DNA of 64,000 nucleotides from Algoriphagus mannitolivorans DSM 15301 (GTDB lineage Bacteria > Bacteroidota > Bacteroidia > Cytophagales > Cyclobacteriaceae): assembly GCF_000429425.1 (NCBI RefSeq), contig NZ_AUBV01000015.1:1-64000 (forward strand). The letters run 5' to 3'. Under the pieces are notes generated by a model. It did not search any database, had not been told where the DNA came from, and worked only from the letters and a program-made list of their open reading frames with translations. A program made the translations under genes and the position numbers. This document shows, in pieces, positions 15,103 to 23,439 of the stretch; positions within the stretch are counted from its first letter, which is position 1; each line of letters opens with the position of its first letter.

Positions 15103-16746
15103 TTAGATGGATCTACCGGTGTTAATTACATTGACTCCGTCAAAACGGGTGGTTGCACTGCCGTGAGATACTGCAGAAACCTGCGAAGGCTGACCTTTTC
15201 CGTCAAAGAAAGATCCGAAAAGACGGTAATCATCTTTATCACAAATCGCAGAACAGCTATTCCAGAATTCCTGAGTATTGGACTGGTAAGCTACATCCTC
15301 AAGCATTCCGGCTATTTCCCCGTTTTTGATTTCGTAAAACAACTGGCCTCCAAACTGGAAATTGTACCGTTGCTGGTCAATTGAATAAGAACCACGACCG
15401 AGGATATAAATCCCCTTTTCGATGTTTTTGATCATGTCATGTGGGCTCATTTTCTCAGTGCCAGGCTTTAAAGAAACGTTTGGCATTCTCTGGAACTGAA
15501 CCGAACTCCAGTTGTCTGCAAAGCAACAACCGTGAGATTCTTTTTCCCCGATGATTTTGGCCTGATCGCGGATAGCCTGGTAGTTTACCAATACGCCGTT
15601 CTTGATCAGATCCCATTCTTTGGCTTTCACACCTTCGTCATCCCAGCCTACATTGCCCAAGGAATTTGGCTGAACCTTGTCCGCAACGATATTTACTTTA
15701 TCTGAACCGTACTTGAAAGACTTAGTCTCCCACTTGTCCAAAGTTGCAAAGCTGGTTCCGGCATAATTCGCCTCATAACCTAATACTCTGTCCAATTCGA
15801 GCGGGTGTCCTACTGATTCGTGGATGGTCAATCCCAAATGATCTGGGTCAAGCATCAAATCGTACTTGCCTGGCAAAACTGACTTTGCGGTCAGTTTTTC
15901 TTTGGCATGCTTGGCGGCTCCAATGGCATCTTCGACCATATCATAGCTATTTCGATAGCTGTTGAAACCGGCCGGATTCATGAATTTTTCGGAAGCCAAT
16001 CCGTCCAGATACTCGTAGCCCATGCCCATCGGTGCAGAAAGTGCCTGTCGGGAACGGAACAATCCTTCTTGACGATTGACAGCAGTCACGGTAAAGTTTG
16101 GCCAGATTCTATGGATATCCTGATCGATGTACGAACCATCCGTTGAAGCAAAGTATTTCTGCTCGTTGACCATGAAAAGCGCCGAATTGACAAAAGCAGC
16201 GCCATTGTCCAAAGCCGCATTATTCACGGAAAGCAAAAGATCAATTTTGTCTTTTACCGGAATCTCCATGGCATTTTTTTGAATCGGAGTTTTCCAGCTC
16301 ACTTCTCCGAAGGATTGTACCGGAGCAAGTTCTACCGGTTCTTTCTGAAGTTTGGAATTCGCTTTGGCAATCGCCACAGCTGTTTCTGCGCATTTCTTAA
16401 TGCCATCCGGAGTTACATCTGAGGTGGCCGAAAAGCCCCAGGTTCCATTGGCAATCACTCGGATGCCCACGCCGAAAGATTCGGCATTGGTGATTCCCTG
16501 AACGTTTTTCTCTCGGGTAAACAGAAATTGCTGAAGGTATCTTCCGATTCTGACATCTGTGTAGGTTGCACCCAGGGATTTGGTGGTGTTTAGGGCAACA
16601 TCCGCAAGGATTTTTTTAGCGGCAGGATCCATTCCAGGAGTCATCAGGTACTCAGCAGCTACAGGCTTGCTGTATGCTGCCAAACTTGGAATCATCATTG
16701 CCCCCAAACCAAGCCCTGAAAGATGGATAAAGTCTCTTCTTTTCAA
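15103..16746 (-). CDS. TldD family metallopeptidase with Tat signal
   Basis: 547 residues. HESVGH (His309, Glu310, His314) is the HExxxH zinc motif of TldD, followed by the conserved LELDRVLGYEANYAGTSFA. The N-terminus MKRRDFIHLSGLGLGAMM is a twin-arginine (Tat) signal, so this subunit seems to be exported folded to the periplasm; classic TldD is cytoplasmic. The start is TTG (16744-16746): an in-frame TAA lies five codons upstream and no ATG can replace it without losing the twin arginines. Works with the TldE gene directly downstream. Partner could travel with it through Tat or act separately. Confidence 0.88.
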   Translation of the reverse strand: MKRRDFIHLSGLGLGAMMIPSLAAYSKPVAAEYLMTPGMDPAAKKILADVALNTTKSLGATYTDVRIGRYLQQFLFTREKNVQGITNAESFGVGIRVIANGTWGFSATSDVTPDGIKKCAETAVAIAKANSKLQKEPVELAPVQSFGEVSWKTPIQKNAMEIPVKDKIDLLLSVNNAALDNGAAFVNSALFMVNEQKYFASTDGSYIDQDIHRIWPNFTVTAVNRQEGLFRSRQALSAPMGMGYEYLDGLASEKFMNPAGFNSYRNSYDMVEDAIGAAKHAKEKLTAKSVLPGKYDLMLDPDHLGLTIHESVGHPLELDRVLGYEANYAGTSFATLDKWETKSFKYGSDKVNIVADKVQPNSLGNVGWDDEGVKAKEWDLIKNGVLVNYQAIRDQAKIIGEKESHGCCFADNWSSVQFQRMPNVSLKPGTEKMSPHDMIKNIEKGIYILGRGSYSIDQQRYNFQFGGQLFYEIKNGEIAGMLEDVAYQSNTQEFWNSCSAICDKDDYRLFGSFFDGKGQPSQVSAVSHGSATTRFDGVNVINTGRSI

Positions 16747-16954
16747 AGTATCGCTTGTTTAATGGTTAGGTAAAGTTCTCTTTCCTTAAAAGTAACCCTA
16801 ATCTGAACTGATTTCAACCGGAATCTTACAATTGCGGTAGATTGGGATTATTGGAGGAAAAAAAGCCCCGTAAAAATGTAAATAATCCCTGTCCCGCTTT
16901 ATTAATCGGGGATTACAGCATCCATCATGGGAATTTTAAATTGATCCAGTTTTT
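16747..16954. other. Gap between MlaD-like gene and TldD gene
   Basis: 208 bases on the minus-strand path from the Mla operon to TldD. It has an A-run after GCCCCG at 16859-16871 and a loose CCCCG/CGGG pairing, but no convincing terminator stem. The TldD promoter should lie here; I do not see a full consensus. Confidence 0.35.
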
Positions 16955-17941
16955 TCAAATAGAGTCTCTCTGAGCTTTCTGGGCGGCTTTCTCCTGCTTT
17001 TTGAAATACCTTCTAAACAAGAAATTGGATCTCAAGGCCTGCATATTCTCATTGAAACTCTGAGTGCTCGCTTCCAGATTGATCAAAGTTTCCATCAATA
17101 CAGATCTGAAAACAGAATCTGTTAGCACCATCCCCGCGGCACCATCTCCCTGCTGAATTTCCTGAAGCATCAGCTTTAATTCACTCATGACCAATTTAGC
17201 TTCTTCAGTGGAATGATCCAGTTGACTTAGGGTATGCTGAAAACTGCTGACCATTGAGGTGTCAGAGATCAAGGAAGAGGCAAGGCCATCACCTTCTTTG
17301 ATTTCCAAGAGTAGATTCTTCCCTTCTTTTGCCAAAGCAGTTGCGTTATTTCCGGCAATGGTGAAGGAGCGGATTGCAGTTTTGATCTCTCTTCCCAAGG
17401 TAGAATCAGAAAGAGTCCTCCAAATGGCTTCACTTTCATTCAATTTCTGGGAAACATCGGCCAAATTACGAAGAGTGGTTTCAAGGTAATTTCCGGATAC
17501 ATCCAATTTGTCCAGCAGTTCTTCTGTACCCACCTGGTCCAAAGGATAAAGTATATCACCTTCTTTGATGGAACTAGTAAACTCTTCCTGGGGATGAAGC
17601 TGAATCATCTTGTTTCCCATCAATCCATCAGTATTGATGGTGGTTTTGGAGTTATTGGGAATATATTGTGCCATGGACTTGTGGACCAAAAGCTTGGCTT
17701 CAATGGTGGAATCATTCAGCATTTCTATACCTGCGACTGTTCCTACATTCATGCCTTTGAATCTCACATTACTTCCTGGCAAAAGCCCATTTATGTCCTT
17801 CACATGAACCAGAACAGTCATGGAGGTACCGAAGATGTTTTGGTTTTTCCCGATCATGTATAGTGAGAAAACCAAGAATATCAGCCCGGCAATCACCATC
17901 GCTCCCAGTTTTGCATCTGCTATTTTTCGTTCGTTTTTCAT
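16955..17941 (-). CDS. MCE/MlaD family lipid-transport substrate-binding protein
   Basis: 328 residues. One N-terminal membrane anchor (AMVIAGLIFLVFSLYMIG, ~13-30), then the MCE domain (TVLVHVKDINGLLPGSNVRFKGMNVGTVAGI, to ~115), then a long helical, coiled-coil-like C-terminal part. It anchors in the inner membrane and carries phospholipid across the periplasm for the Mla-type ABC complex. The ATG overlaps the stop of the ATPase gene (ATGA), so the order permease-ATPase-MCE forms a coupled operon. MlaA, MlaB and MlaC are not present in the window. Confidence 0.9.
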   Translation of the reverse strand: MKNERKIADAKLGAMVIAGLIFLVFSLYMIGKNQNIFGTSMTVLVHVKDINGLLPGSNVRFKGMNVGTVAGIEMLNDSTIEAKLLVHKSMAQYIPNNSKTTINTDGLMGNKMIQLHPQEEFTSSIKEGDILYPLDQVGTEELLDKLDVSGNYLETTLRNLADVSQKLNESEAIWRTLSDSTLGREIKTAIRSFTIAGNNATALAKEGKNLLLEIKEGDGLASSLISDTSMVSSFQHTLSQLDHSTEEAKLVMSELKLMLQEIQQGDGAAGMVLTDSVFRSVLMETLINLEASTQSFNENMQALRSNFLFRRYFKKQEKAAQKAQRDSI

Positions 17942-18681
17942 AGTCCTTCAAAGAAATCTTTGACTTTTGGATCTTCATTTTGGAGAAGATTTTCATAGGT
18001 GCCTTCCGCATAGTTTTTCCCATCGATAAGCATGATGATTCTGTTTCCTGTCATTCGGATACAGTTCAGATCATGGGAAATGATAATGGCTGCGGTTTTA
18101 TATTTTTTCTGAATGCTGTTCATCAATTCGCTGATTTCTCGAGCAGTGATGGGATCCAGACCGGTAGTTGGCTCGTCATAAAGAATCACTTTCGGCTTCA
18201 GGATTAGAGTTCTGGCCAAAGCAATCCTTTTTCGCATTCCTCCTGAAAGCTCAACGGGCATCATATCGATCGTGTGAGCCAAGCCCACATCCTCTAAGGC
18301 CTCCTGGATTGCTGATTCTGCATGATCCTGTCTTTCCTCCTTTGTCCAATGCTTTCTCAAAGGAAAAAGTAGATTCTGGCGAACTGTCATAGAATCATAC
18401 AAGGCATTGCTTTGAAACAGAAATCCCACCTCTGCTCTCAAATGATCCATCTCATCCTGTTCCAATTCGCTGATATCATGATCCAAAACCATAATTTCGC
18501 CTGAGTCTGGATGAATTAGGCGGATGATGCACTTGATCAATACAGATTTTCCTGAACCCGATTTGCCAAGAATCACCAAGTTTTCTGCCTCATAAAGGGA
18601 AAGCGAGAAATCTTTCAAGACATGGTTTTCACCAAATGATTTATTCAGATTGCTGACTTGGATGATGGGTTTTTTATCCAT
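17938..18681 (-). CDS. Mla-type ABC transporter ATP-binding protein (MlaF-like)
   Basis: 247 residues. Walker A GKSGSGKS (about 35-42), signature LSGGMRKR (LSGGM variant usual for MlaF), Walker B KVILYDEPTTGLDP, and H-loop IIISHD. The pattern PTTGLDPITAREI is characteristic of the MlaF group. It energises phospholipid movement between inner and outer membrane, with the permease seven bases upstream and the MCE protein overlapping downstream. Confidence 0.92.
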   Translation of the reverse strand: MDKKPIIQVSNLNKSFGENHVLKDFSLSLYEAENLVILGKSGSGKSVLIKCIIRLIHPDSGEIMVLDHDISELEQDEMDHLRAEVGFLFQSNALYDSMTVRQNLLFPLRKHWTKEERQDHAESAIQEALEDVGLAHTIDMMPVELSGGMRKRIALARTLILKPKVILYDEPTTGLDPITAREISELMNSIQKKYKTAAIIISHDLNCIRMTGNRIIMLIDGKNYAEGTYENLLQNEDPKVKDFFEGL

Positions 18682-18688
18682 TGCTGAT

Positions 18689-19462
18689 TTAAGTTAAACC
18701 CAAAATATCCGCCACCTGTACCGCAATAAGGTCAAGGATAAAAACCATCAAAGAGGCCACTATCACGGCTGTGGTAGCAGATTTCCCCACACCCTCGGTT
18801 CCCTTTTGGCTGTAATATCCTTTATAACAACCCACAATTCCGATGGCAAAACCAAAGAAAATTGTCTTGATAATTGAGGGAAGAAAATCCCCATAAATCA
18901 ATGCATTATAGGCTTGATGCCAATACAAGGTCCAACTCACATCGCCTTTCATATTCACCCCCAAAAACCCGCCATAAAGCCCAATGGCGATGGCAAGGCT
19001 GGAAAGTACAGGGACCATGACCGTCGCAGCCAATACCCGTGTCACCACGAGATATTTGAAAGGGTTCGTGCCGGATACTTCCATGGCGTCTATCTGCTCA
19101 GTCACCCTCATGGAGCCCAGCTCGGCGCCTATGCCAGAACCAATTTTTCCGGCACATATCAGAGCAGTAATCACCGGGGAAATTTCCCGAACCAAGGAAA
19201 CCGATACCATAGAGGGTAAAAGGGACTCGGCTCCAAACTCCACCAAAGTCGGCCTGGATTGAATCGTCAAAACTAGGCCCATGATGAACGCGGTAATGCC
19301 TACCAAGGTCAAAGCCTTAAACCCAATCCAATAGCATTGATTTATAAATTCATCCCATTCTTGCTTAGGCTTGGTCGCTTCACGGAAAAATCTCGCCGTA
19401 AATCTGGAGATCTCCCCGACCTCCTTAAAGAATGGATTTTCGATCTTTTTGGCTAGTCCCAT
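18689..19462 (-). CDS. MlaE-type ABC permease
   Basis: 257 residues with about five membrane helices. Conserved MlaE/YrbE features: FIMGLVLTIQSRPTLVEFGAESLLPSMV, the SLVREISPVITALICAGKIGSGIGAELGSMRVTEQIDAMEVSGTNPFKYLVVTRV block, and a C-terminal ADILGLT. First gene of the minus-strand operon with MlaF- and MlaD-like genes. It forms the inner-membrane core of the lipid transporter. Confidence 0.92.
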   Translation of the reverse strand: MGLAKKIENPFFKEVGEISRFTARFFREATKPKQEWDEFINQCYWIGFKALTLVGITAFIMGLVLTIQSRPTLVEFGAESLLPSMVSVSLVREISPVITALICAGKIGSGIGAELGSMRVTEQIDAMEVSGTNPFKYLVVTRVLAATVMVPVLSSLAIAIGLYGGFLGVNMKGDVSWTLYWHQAYNALIYGDFLPSIIKTIFFGFAIGIVGCYKGYYSQKGTEGVGKSATTAVIVASLMVFILDLIAVQVADILGLT

Positions 19463-19568
19463 ACATTTTTATCTTTTTAAATTTGACCAACTTCTCCAAT
19501 AATTTGGAAAAGGAAGATCACCTAAGAACCTGATATAAATCACTCGAACTCTTCCTGCAAAACCAGAT

Positions 19569-20768
19569 TTAGTCTTTCGGAAGTAACTTCAATGCTCCTT
19601 GAATCATCAGAAAATCAGAGGCCAGCTCTTGTTGGAGTTTTTCCAAATAGGCATCGGGATAGAGGTCATCTTTTGCATTCTGAAGAACCTCAGTACGAGT
19701 ATAATAAGGATATAACTCGGCGTAAGTTTCTTCGAATATGGCCTTCAATTTGGCTACCGAAAGCTTGGAACCGATGTCCTTTACTACTTCTAAATACTTG
19801 GAATACAAAAACTCATCCTCAGCGATTTTTTTATCCAATTCATCCTCCTTTGAAAAAATATAGGCGGTTGGATTTGAGCGCTGTGCAGCTTTTCCCTCAT
19901 GTGGAAACGCAGAGAAAATATCATCATAATCCCAGGGGATGATCTTGAACAAACCCGATTCGGGATCGATATAGAAAAACACCTCATCTGCATAATCTCC
20001 ATTTCTCACCAAGAAATTAAAAGCCATCCAGCTCATATAATTCTCCAAATCAAGCTTTTGACCAAGAGATTCGTAAAGATTTGAACCTGATTCATTTTTC
20101 AGCAGCTGGTAAATAGATTTAAAAGAATTCTCAAGCTCTTTGGCTTCGGATTTAGAAAGTGTTTTGGAGGTTTTTGCTTTTTCTATGGAATGACCATAGC
20201 CTCTTCTGATCACGATGGGACTTTTTGCTTTATGAATTGCCCAATCTTGAGGCCTCTCTACCAGTAAATAAATCCCCTGACTAGTTCCATTGACTTCTAG
20301 ATTGGAATAGCTGAAAAAATAATTCATCAACCCGATCTCTTGCATCATCCCGAAGGCAAGGCGGTTTCGGATATAATACTTATCCATCGCCAGGCTCAAC
20401 AAAATCAAATGCTTTAGTTTGGTTTCTCTCTCATTCCTTGAAAAGTGTATTGGTTTCTCCAAATCAATGCTTAGGCTTTTTCTGGGAAAACTAAGAGTAG
20501 TCTGTCCCCGGGAATGGACATCCGTAGGCACAACTTCCTGACCGTTGATTTTTAAGCTTTTTGCATTAAAGCCCTCTTTTTTCCCGGTGACTTGTCTCAA
20601 TCGGATAAAATCTCTGGGAGCTAAGTCCAATTGAATGAGGTTTTCAATTTTTTGGGATTGGTCTGAAAAAGAAAGCTGACTGTCAATTGAGCTGGATTCC
20701 TGGCCCAAGGTCTCAAAAATTGAAAGACCAAATACCAGAATTAAAAAAAGAGCCAGCTTCCTAAGCAT
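19569..20768 (-). CDS. CotH-like kinase family protein, secreted
   Basis: 399 residues with a signal peptide (1-22, cut near LGQ). The body is the CotH fold: RGQTTLSFPRKSLSIDLEKP, hydrophobic LILLSLAMDKYYIRNRLAFGMM, the GIYLLVERPQ segment and the IIPWDYDDIFS motif that carries the metal-binding Asp residues. CotH proteins are atypical protein kinases described for spore coat proteins; Bacteroidota homologues are mostly secreted and their targets are unknown. It lies 107 bases before the MlaE start on the same strand, not overlapping, so co-transcription is possible but unproved. Confidence 0.82.
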   Translation of the reverse strand: MLRKLALFLILVFGLSIFETLGQESSSIDSQLSFSDQSQKIENLIQLDLAPRDFIRLRQVTGKKEGFNAKSLKINGQEVVPTDVHSRGQTTLSFPRKSLSIDLEKPIHFSRNERETKLKHLILLSLAMDKYYIRNRLAFGMMQEIGLMNYFFSYSNLEVNGTSQGIYLLVERPQDWAIHKAKSPIVIRRGYGHSIEKAKTSKTLSKSEAKELENSFKSIYQLLKNESGSNLYESLGQKLDLENYMSWMAFNFLVRNGDYADEVFFYIDPESGLFKIIPWDYDDIFSAFPHEGKAAQRSNPTAYIFSKEDELDKKIAEDEFLYSKYLEVVKDIGSKLSVAKLKAIFEETYAELYPYYTRTEVLQNAKDDLYPDAYLEKLQQELASDFLMIQGALKLLPKD

Positions 20769-20920
20769 TACATTTCCAATTGATTTAATGGAATTTAACC
20801 AGAAATAAAGCTTTATAAAAGTTGAATTGAACTTCAGCCAATTTTAAAGAGGAAACTTTCTGGCTAACAGTTTTTTTTCTTGGCATTGAAACTCCTTATT
20901 TTTCCGGAAATCATTTCCGC

Positions 20921-21736
20921 ATGAACCTGCAAATTCTCTTTCAAGTCGTTTTCCTTTTGGCTTTTGATTTAAGCCTAATTTTCAGGCCAAATCCTCCAGT
21001 TCGGATAGAAATGACCACCAACTATGGAACCGTCGTTCTGCGACTCTACGATGAAACTCCCCTACACCGGGACAATTTTGTGAAGCTTGTTCAAAGTGGG
21101 ACTTATGACAGCTTACTTTTCCATCGAATCATTGAAAATTTCATGGTTCAAGCCGGGGACCCAAAAAGCAAAATGGCATCATTTCAGGACACCTTGGGAG
21201 GTAATGATCTCAATTATAGAATTCCTGCAGAAATCAAGCCTGAGCTTTTCCATAAAAAAGGAGCTTTGGGAGCTGCACGGACCAACAACCCTGAAAGAGC
21301 TTCCAGCAGCACGCAATTTTATATCGTGCAAGGAAAAATCCAGAATGATAGCCTTCTAAACCACAATGAAAACCGGATCAATCAAATGCTCGCTAGCCAT
21401 TTGGCTACCAATGATCCAAGATTCAAGCCGCTTCAAGATTCACTTTTGCAAGCTCGCGAAATCAAAGACTCGCTTTTAATCAAATCCTTATCAGGGAAAT
21501 GGGCGCAAATTCAGCGGAGTTATGCGGATTTTGAACGCTATCAAATTCCTGCCGCTCATCGGGAAGTTTACAAAGCCATCGGAGGAACTCCCCATTTGGA
21601 CCAGAACTACACGGTTTTTGGAGAAGTAGAAAGCGGCTTGGAAGTGATTGACGCCATGGCTGCAGTCGAAACCAATTCTATGGACCGGCCATTGACGGAG
21701 GTTAGAATTTTGAAAATGAGGATTTTGAGGGATTGA
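20921..21736 (+). CDS. Cyclophilin-type peptidyl-prolyl isomerase, exported
   Basis: 271 residues. A hydrophobic N-terminus (1-26) suggests a signal peptide or anchor. The cyclophilin core starts at VRIEMTTNYGTVVLRLYDETP; active-site Arg is in FHRIIENFMVQAGDP, followed by ASSSTQFYIVQG and the closing GGTPHLDQNYTVFGEVESGLEVIDAMA. Between QFYIVQGK and GGTPHLD there is a charged helical insertion of about 75 residues, which makes the protein longer than the ~165-residue core. It catalyses proline isomerisation during folding of exported proteins. The gene is monocistronic; heptad repeats follow it. Confidence 0.9.
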   Translation: MNLQILFQVVFLLAFDLSLIFRPNPPVRIEMTTNYGTVVLRLYDETPLHRDNFVKLVQSGTYDSLLFHRIIENFMVQAGDPKSKMASFQDTLGGNDLNYRIPAEIKPELFHKKGALGAARTNNPERASSSTQFYIVQGKIQNDSLLNHNENRINQMLASHLATNDPRFKPLQDSLLQAREIKDSLLIKSLSGKWAQIQRSYADFERYQIPAAHREVYKAIGGTPHLDQNYTVFGEVESGLEVIDAMAAVETNSMDRPLTEVRILKMRILRD

Positions 21737-21753
21737 GAGTTTAGACGGAAGCG

Positions 21754-21807
21754 GGAAGACCGGAGACGGGAGATGGAAGACCGGAGACCGAAGCGGGAAG
21801 ACCGAAG
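21754..21807. repeat. Heptad array (GGAAGAC/CGGAGAC type)
   Basis: Plus strand from 21754: GGAAGAC, CGGAGAC, GGGAGAT, GGAAGAC, CGGAGAC, CGAAGCG, GGAAGAC, then CGAAG. Seven full heptamers, purine-rich on the plus strand. It abuts a second array of a different sequence. Confidence 0.85.
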
Positions 21808-21912
21808 CTTTGCCTTTTGCCATTTGCCTTTTGCTTCTTGTTCATTTCCTCTTGCCCTTTGCCCCTTGCTTCTTGTTCATTGCCTCTTGCCCTTTGCCTT
21901 TTGCCTCTTGCC
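21808..21912. repeat. Fifteen-unit heptad array (GGCAAAA type)
   Basis: Exactly 105 bases. On the minus strand every unit fits GGCAARR with drift (GGCAAGA, GGCAAAA, GGCAAAG, GGCAATG, AACAAGA, AGCAAGG). The block AACAAGA next to AGCAA.. appears twice, 35 or so bases apart, suggesting an older five-unit duplication. Located in the convergent gap between the cyclophilin and MATE genes. Confidence 0.88.
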
Positions 21913-21969
21913 TGTCAGGCTGAGCATTTGAGAAACTAGAGTCGCGAAATCGAAGCCTTCCCTCATCTC
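21913..21969. repeat. Probable dispersed intergenic element remnant
   Basis: The string TGTCAGGCTGAGC near 21913 and TCGAAGCC near 21950 resemble the ends of a short intergenic element common in Bacteroidota genomes. Recognition is from memory, and only one copy is in the window. Confidence 0.35.
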
Positions 21970-23349
21970 CTAAACCACCTTCGTTTTCCATTTTCCCTTT
22001 CGGAAGAAATACAAGGACACCAAAGCATGAAAAGAATGACAAAATGCGATGGCTATAAAAATTCCCAAGTATTTCATCCCCATAGGAAATGCTAGGAAGT
22101 AAGCCAAAGGAACTTCCAGACAAAGCAAAACGCCGGTGTTGATCCAAGCTGGAGTTTTGGTATCTCCTGCACCATTGAAAGCTTGAGTAAGCACCATTCC
22201 TACTGCAAAGAATATGTAACCCAAGGCAATCACCCAAAGTCCCTGGGCAGCCACATCTCTGACCTCCAGAATATCCGTGAATATTCCTGCTAACTGTTTG
22301 CTAAACAAAAGGTAAATACCCGTCACGGAGGCCATGAAAATCACATTATACCGTGTTGTCAGCCAAACGGCCAGCTCGGCTCTTCTGACTTTTTTGGCGC
22401 CCAAGTTTTGCCCTACCAATGTAGCTGCGGCTCCTGACAAGCCCCAAGCAGGTAGAATCGTGAAAATCAAAACCCTGAAAGCAATGGTATATCCCGCCAA
22501 GGCTGCCGACCCAAATTCTGCATTCATCCGGGTTAGTGCTACCCAAGAAACTGAATCAATCAGAAACTGACCCATCCCCCCGATGGAGAGATCGATGATT
22601 TTTTTGACCGTTTCCCAATTAATCTGGAGGTTCTGCCTAAGTATCTTGAGTTTATGCTTTCCGTTGAACAAGTGGTAAAGCTGATATACCACCCCAATAC
22701 TTCTTCCCAAAGTAGTGGCTATGGCTGCTCCGTCCAATCCAAAGCCATCCCAGGCTCCAATTCCAAAAATAAAAAGTGGGTCAAGGATAATATTCAACCC
22801 ATTGGCTATCCAAAGGGAGCGCATGGCATGATGTGCTTGACCAGCTCCCCGAAATGCTCCATTTAAGAGGAACAACAGCATAATCGCTGTGTTTCCCGCA
22901 AAAACGATCCGGGCATAAGTTTTCCCGGATTGAACCACTGCTTCCTCTGCTCCCATAACCCGAAGAAGATCCTCAGCAAAAATCCATCCTCCGACTCCAA
23001 GAAATATGGAGATCACCCCTCCTACCAAAAGCAATTGAAAAGTGGCTGAACCAGCTTCTTCAAATTCTTTTTCCCCAAACCTTCTGGAAACTAAAGCAGT
23101 CCCAGCCATGCTGATTCCAAATCCTATGGCATAGGTCAGCACAATTACGGACTCGGTCAAGCCCACCGTAGCTATGGCATGCTCCCCAAGCTTGGCAACA
23201 AAGAAAATATCCACCACCGCAAAGGCTGACTCCATCATCATTTCCAGAATCATTGGAATCGCCAAAATGAAAATGGCCGTTTTCAAAGGCAAGCGTGTAA
23301 AATCCTGCTCTTTACCGAGAATTGCTTCTTTGATTAGCTGCCAAGTCAT
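21970..23349 (-). CDS. MATE family efflux transporter
   Basis: 459 residues with twelve predicted membrane helices in two halves. The opening PLKTAIFILAIPMILEMMMESAFAVVDIFFVAKLGEHAIATVGLTESV is typical for MATE proteins, as is GAGDTKTPAWIN in the second half. It exports drugs or metabolites using a sodium or proton gradient; substrate cannot be told. A terminator of the upstream fadD-like gene separates it from that gene, so it has its own promoter (a near-consensus TATTTTTC lies just before the start). Confidence 0.9.
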   Translation of the reverse strand: MTWQLIKEAILGKEQDFTRLPLKTAIFILAIPMILEMMMESAFAVVDIFFVAKLGEHAIATVGLTESVIVLTYAIGFGISMAGTALVSRRFGEKEFEEAGSATFQLLLVGGVISIFLGVGGWIFAEDLLRVMGAEEAVVQSGKTYARIVFAGNTAIMLLFLLNGAFRGAGQAHHAMRSLWIANGLNIILDPLFIFGIGAWDGFGLDGAAIATTLGRSIGVVYQLYHLFNGKHKLKILRQNLQINWETVKKIIDLSIGGMGQFLIDSVSWVALTRMNAEFGSAALAGYTIAFRVLIFTILPAWGLSGAAATLVGQNLGAKKVRRAELAVWLTTRYNVIFMASVTGIYLLFSKQLAGIFTDILEVRDVAAQGLWVIALGYIFFAVGMVLTQAFNGAGDTKTPAWINTGVLLCLEVPLAYFLAFPMGMKYLGIFIAIAFCHSFHALVSLYFFRKGKWKTKVV

Positions 23350-23392
23350 TGGAAAAATATTCGTTTTAAAATTGAGGGCCTCAAAAAAACAA

Positions 23393-23416
23393 AAAAACCG
23401 CCAATTGGCGGTTTTT
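23393..23416 (-). terminator. Rho-independent terminator after the acyl-CoA synthetase gene
   Basis: AAAAACCGCC (23393-23402), loop AATT, GGCGGTTTTT (23407-23416). On the minus strand a long T run follows. It lies between the synthetase stop (23440) and the MATE start (23349). Confidence 0.8.
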
Positions 23417-23439
23417 CAAGCTGTTATTTTAGAATTAAA

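Noticed and set aside
16859..16915. Terminator between the MlaD-like and TldD genes
   Set aside because: CCCCG and CGGG words are present but do not pair into one stem directly before the T run.
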